Shown here piece by piece: positions 62,276 to 64,000 of a stretch of DNA of 64,000 nucleotides (position 1 is its first letter; every line of letters begins with the position of its first letter). Under the pieces are notes generated by a model. The model was not told the DNA's origin. It made no database searches and saw nothing but the letters and a program-made list of their open reading frames with translations. The position numbers were made by a program, and so were the translations under genes. The stretch covers positions 97,320,932 through 97,384,931 of the forward strand of contig CM036168.1 in assembly GCA_020631735.1 (NCBI GenBank). The letters run 5' to 3'. The DNA comes from Saccharum officinarum (Eukaryota; Streptophyta; Magnoliopsida; Poales; Poaceae).

Positions 62276-63967
62276 GCGATAGGGCCTTCTTGATATCGGT
62301 GCTGTTCCAGGAATTAACTCAATGGCAAACTCAACATCTCGGTCTGGTGGAAGCCTAGGTAACTCCTATGGGAACACGTCTGGAAACTCACATACTACTG
62401 GAATATTGGCTAGCAAAGCAGTTTGGATGGCACAAGTTGTATTGGCTAGATCTATTTTTCGAGGTAGGATCACATGGAAGGTGCCTTCTCCACTAGGTAC
62501 CTTGAGAGAAATACTTCTTCCTCCAACATCAATTACTCTCTCATCTTATTCATCCAGTTCATTCCCATGATCACATCCAAAAACAAGTCCTGGCATGACT
62601 ATCAAATTAAGCTTATATTATCTGTTTGCTATGTTCAGGGTTACTCCCTGGATTATCTGATTTGTCAACAGATCAGCCCCGGCTGAACTGATCCGATAAG
62701 TACATTCCAACTCAACTATCTTTTGCTCATACTTCTTAACAAATGCTTGACTCACAAAGGAATGAGATGATCCAGAATCAAACAATACTATTGCAGGATG
62801 ATTGTTGATAGAAAACATACCAGCTGTCACAGGTTCTCCTTCTGGGATGTCATCAACGGTGGTGTGGTGCACACGAGCTTGGTACTACGTCTGCTGCTTC
62901 TTGGGATAGGGGCAAAACTTCGCAAAGTGCCCTGGTTGGTTGCAGTTAAAACACGGTCCCTTTACTTGAGTCACAGCTCCAGATAAACTGCCTTGTCCTG
63001 ACTTCGATTGTGGCAACGCCATCTTGAATGGTTTCTAGTTCCTCTGAGGTTGCTGGACATTCTGACCCTTCCGCTAGGGTGGCCTAAACCTTGCACCCGG
63101 GGCAGGCGAACGATACGCGGAACGATTTGCAGACGGGGCCCTAGGCTGGGACGGACCTGACTCAAAAGCTCTCTTACGAGTCTTGGACGCAGCATACACA
63201 TTGTTGTTCTTCTCTTGTTTCAAGCAGTCGCTGACAAAGTCGTTGAAACCAGTCCTTATGTTGGTACCCACATGTTTCATCATCTTGGGATTCAGACCTC
63301 TCTTGAAGCTGGCGATCTTTTTGGCATCAGTATAAACCATGTCAGAAGCATATCGGCTCAGATTATTGAAGGCATGCAGATATTGGGTAACATTCTTCGT
63401 GCCTTGATTCAGTGCCAGGAATTCTTCGAGCTTCATTTCTGTCAGACCAGGTGGAATGTACACTCCACGAAACGCTTCGGTGAACTCCCTCCAGGTGATG
63501 TGGGCATGGGGAGGAAAAGTGGTGCGGTGGTGCTTCCACCACATCCCTGCCGGACCTTGAAGCTGATGAGCTGCGTACTCGGTCTTCAACACTTCGGTCA
63601 TCCTCAAAACACGAAACTTGTCTTCCATTGTGTTAATCCACTCTTCTGCATCCAAGGGTTCAGCGGCTTCCTTGAAGATTGGTGGACGGGTGTCCATAAA
63701 ATCCTTGAAGCTGCTATACTGATTTACTTCATGCCCACCTGGGTTTACTCCACGACGGGTGTTATCCGCAATACTGTGCAACGCAACCTCCATATTCTGC
63801 TGCATGTTCTCCATGTTGCGTTGACTTCCGAGGAATTGTGTGAAGAACTGTTCCGCGGTGTATGGTGGAGGAGGAGGCGGTGGTGGATCACGGTTTTCAT
63901 TACCAGCGGCACTGCCACCAGCCTCAGTGGCATCATACACGGTACGGCGAGTGTTCGGCATCTGCAT
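62276..63967 (-). pseudogene. gag-pro: Element H gag-protease region, broken
   Basis: Gag starts at 63967 (MQMPNTRRTVYDATEAGG) and holds a retrotransposon gag domain (EEWINTMEDKFRVLRMTE ... TWREFTEAFRGVYIPPGLTE). Then a TAG at 63074 and, in the same frame, more TAG codons before and after a CCHC knuckle CFNCNQPGHFAKFC (near 62920). The retropepsin follows with FDSGSSHSFVSQAF at about 62780. A TAA stop at 62618 ends the open part, and further stops lie between protease and RT. The frame is continuous, so gag and protease were one ORF before mutation. Confidence 0.87.
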
Positions 63968-64000
63968 ATTTCAGCAACAGTAATTATTAGAGGATGTCGT
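63968..64000 (-). other. Leader of element H at the window edge
   Basis: These 33 bases upstream of the gag ATG should lie between the 5' LTR and gag. No PBS is visible before the window ends. Confidence 0.4.

Larger units (their letters stand above)
52578..64000 (-). mobile_element. Element H, Ty3/gypsy chromovirus (Tekay/Del-like), partial
   Basis: A minus-strand element continues past the right window edge: 3' LTR 52578-56598, PPT 56599-56609, then (reading leftward from 63967) gag, protease, reverse transcriptase, RNase H, integrase and chromodomain. The order integrase after RNase H is Ty3/gypsy. The chromodomain, the very long LTR starting TGTAACACCCC and the protease DSGSSHSF fit the Tekay/Del clade. 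The 5' LTR is not in the window. Element F interrupts the integrase. Several stops and a frameshift make it inactive. Confidence 0.88.

Overview
This is a plant nuclear genome window, almost certainly from a grass. The evidence is the dense nesting of long LTR retrotransposons, Tourist, Stowaway and hAT MITEs with intact target-site duplications (TSDs), a tRNA-derived SINE, and one spliced WRKY gene whose introns and codons look grass-like. The families resemble those of sugarcane, sorghum and Miscanthus, but that placement is inference. I see no bacterial genes, CRISPR array or rRNA.

Layout. (1) 356-29526 is one nest. A Tourist-like MITE (TAA duplications at 353-355 and 29527-29529) is split at 403/29205 by a Sirevirus-like LTR S1 on the minus strand (404-29204, apparently a solo LTR). 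S1 was in turn hit by gypsy-like element A (3' LTR 1385-3040, interior to 6880, with a hAT MITE inside), gypsy-like element B (6881-9608), and LTR S2 (TSD tccgg). A segment spanning the S1/S2 junction was then triplicated in tandem (period about 1363 bp). A 13.5-kb Sirevirus D (11889-25423, TSD gcgag) later inserted into the second tandem copy. D carries gag, pol, and a third ORF in the position where Sireviruses carry an envelope-like gene. (2) 29530-36700 has no convincing gene. It holds decayed LTR and transposon fragments, two MITEs and a SINE with a 16-bp TSD. (3) 36749-43095, minus strand, is a three-exon group III WRKY transcription factor gene, visible only when splicing is considered. 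About 61% of its 5.4-kb second intron is mobile DNA: a Stowaway MITE, a 1.94-kb LTR element C whose gag-like ORF carries IQ motifs, a TIR element and a hAT MITE. (4) 43.1-52.5 kb is mostly unrecognised, with a GC-rich block, a Stowaway-like element and a decayed Sirevirus-like LTR. (5) 52578 to the window end is a chromovirus (Tekay/Del-like) Ty3/gypsy element H on the minus strand with a 4.0-kb LTR. Its integrase is interrupted by a young, internally deleted Sirevirus-like element F (57619-60514, TSD gcggt).

The only likely functional host gene is the WRKY gene. The retroelement ORFs all carry stops or frameshifts, except the gag-like ORF of element C. The most interesting signals are: the CpG-rich palindrome arrays (core gaccggacgcgtccggtc) just upstream of a TATA box in three LTR families, with another copy in front of the third ORF of D; that third ORF, 819 codons with 11 stops but no frameshift; and the gag-IQ fusion of element C.
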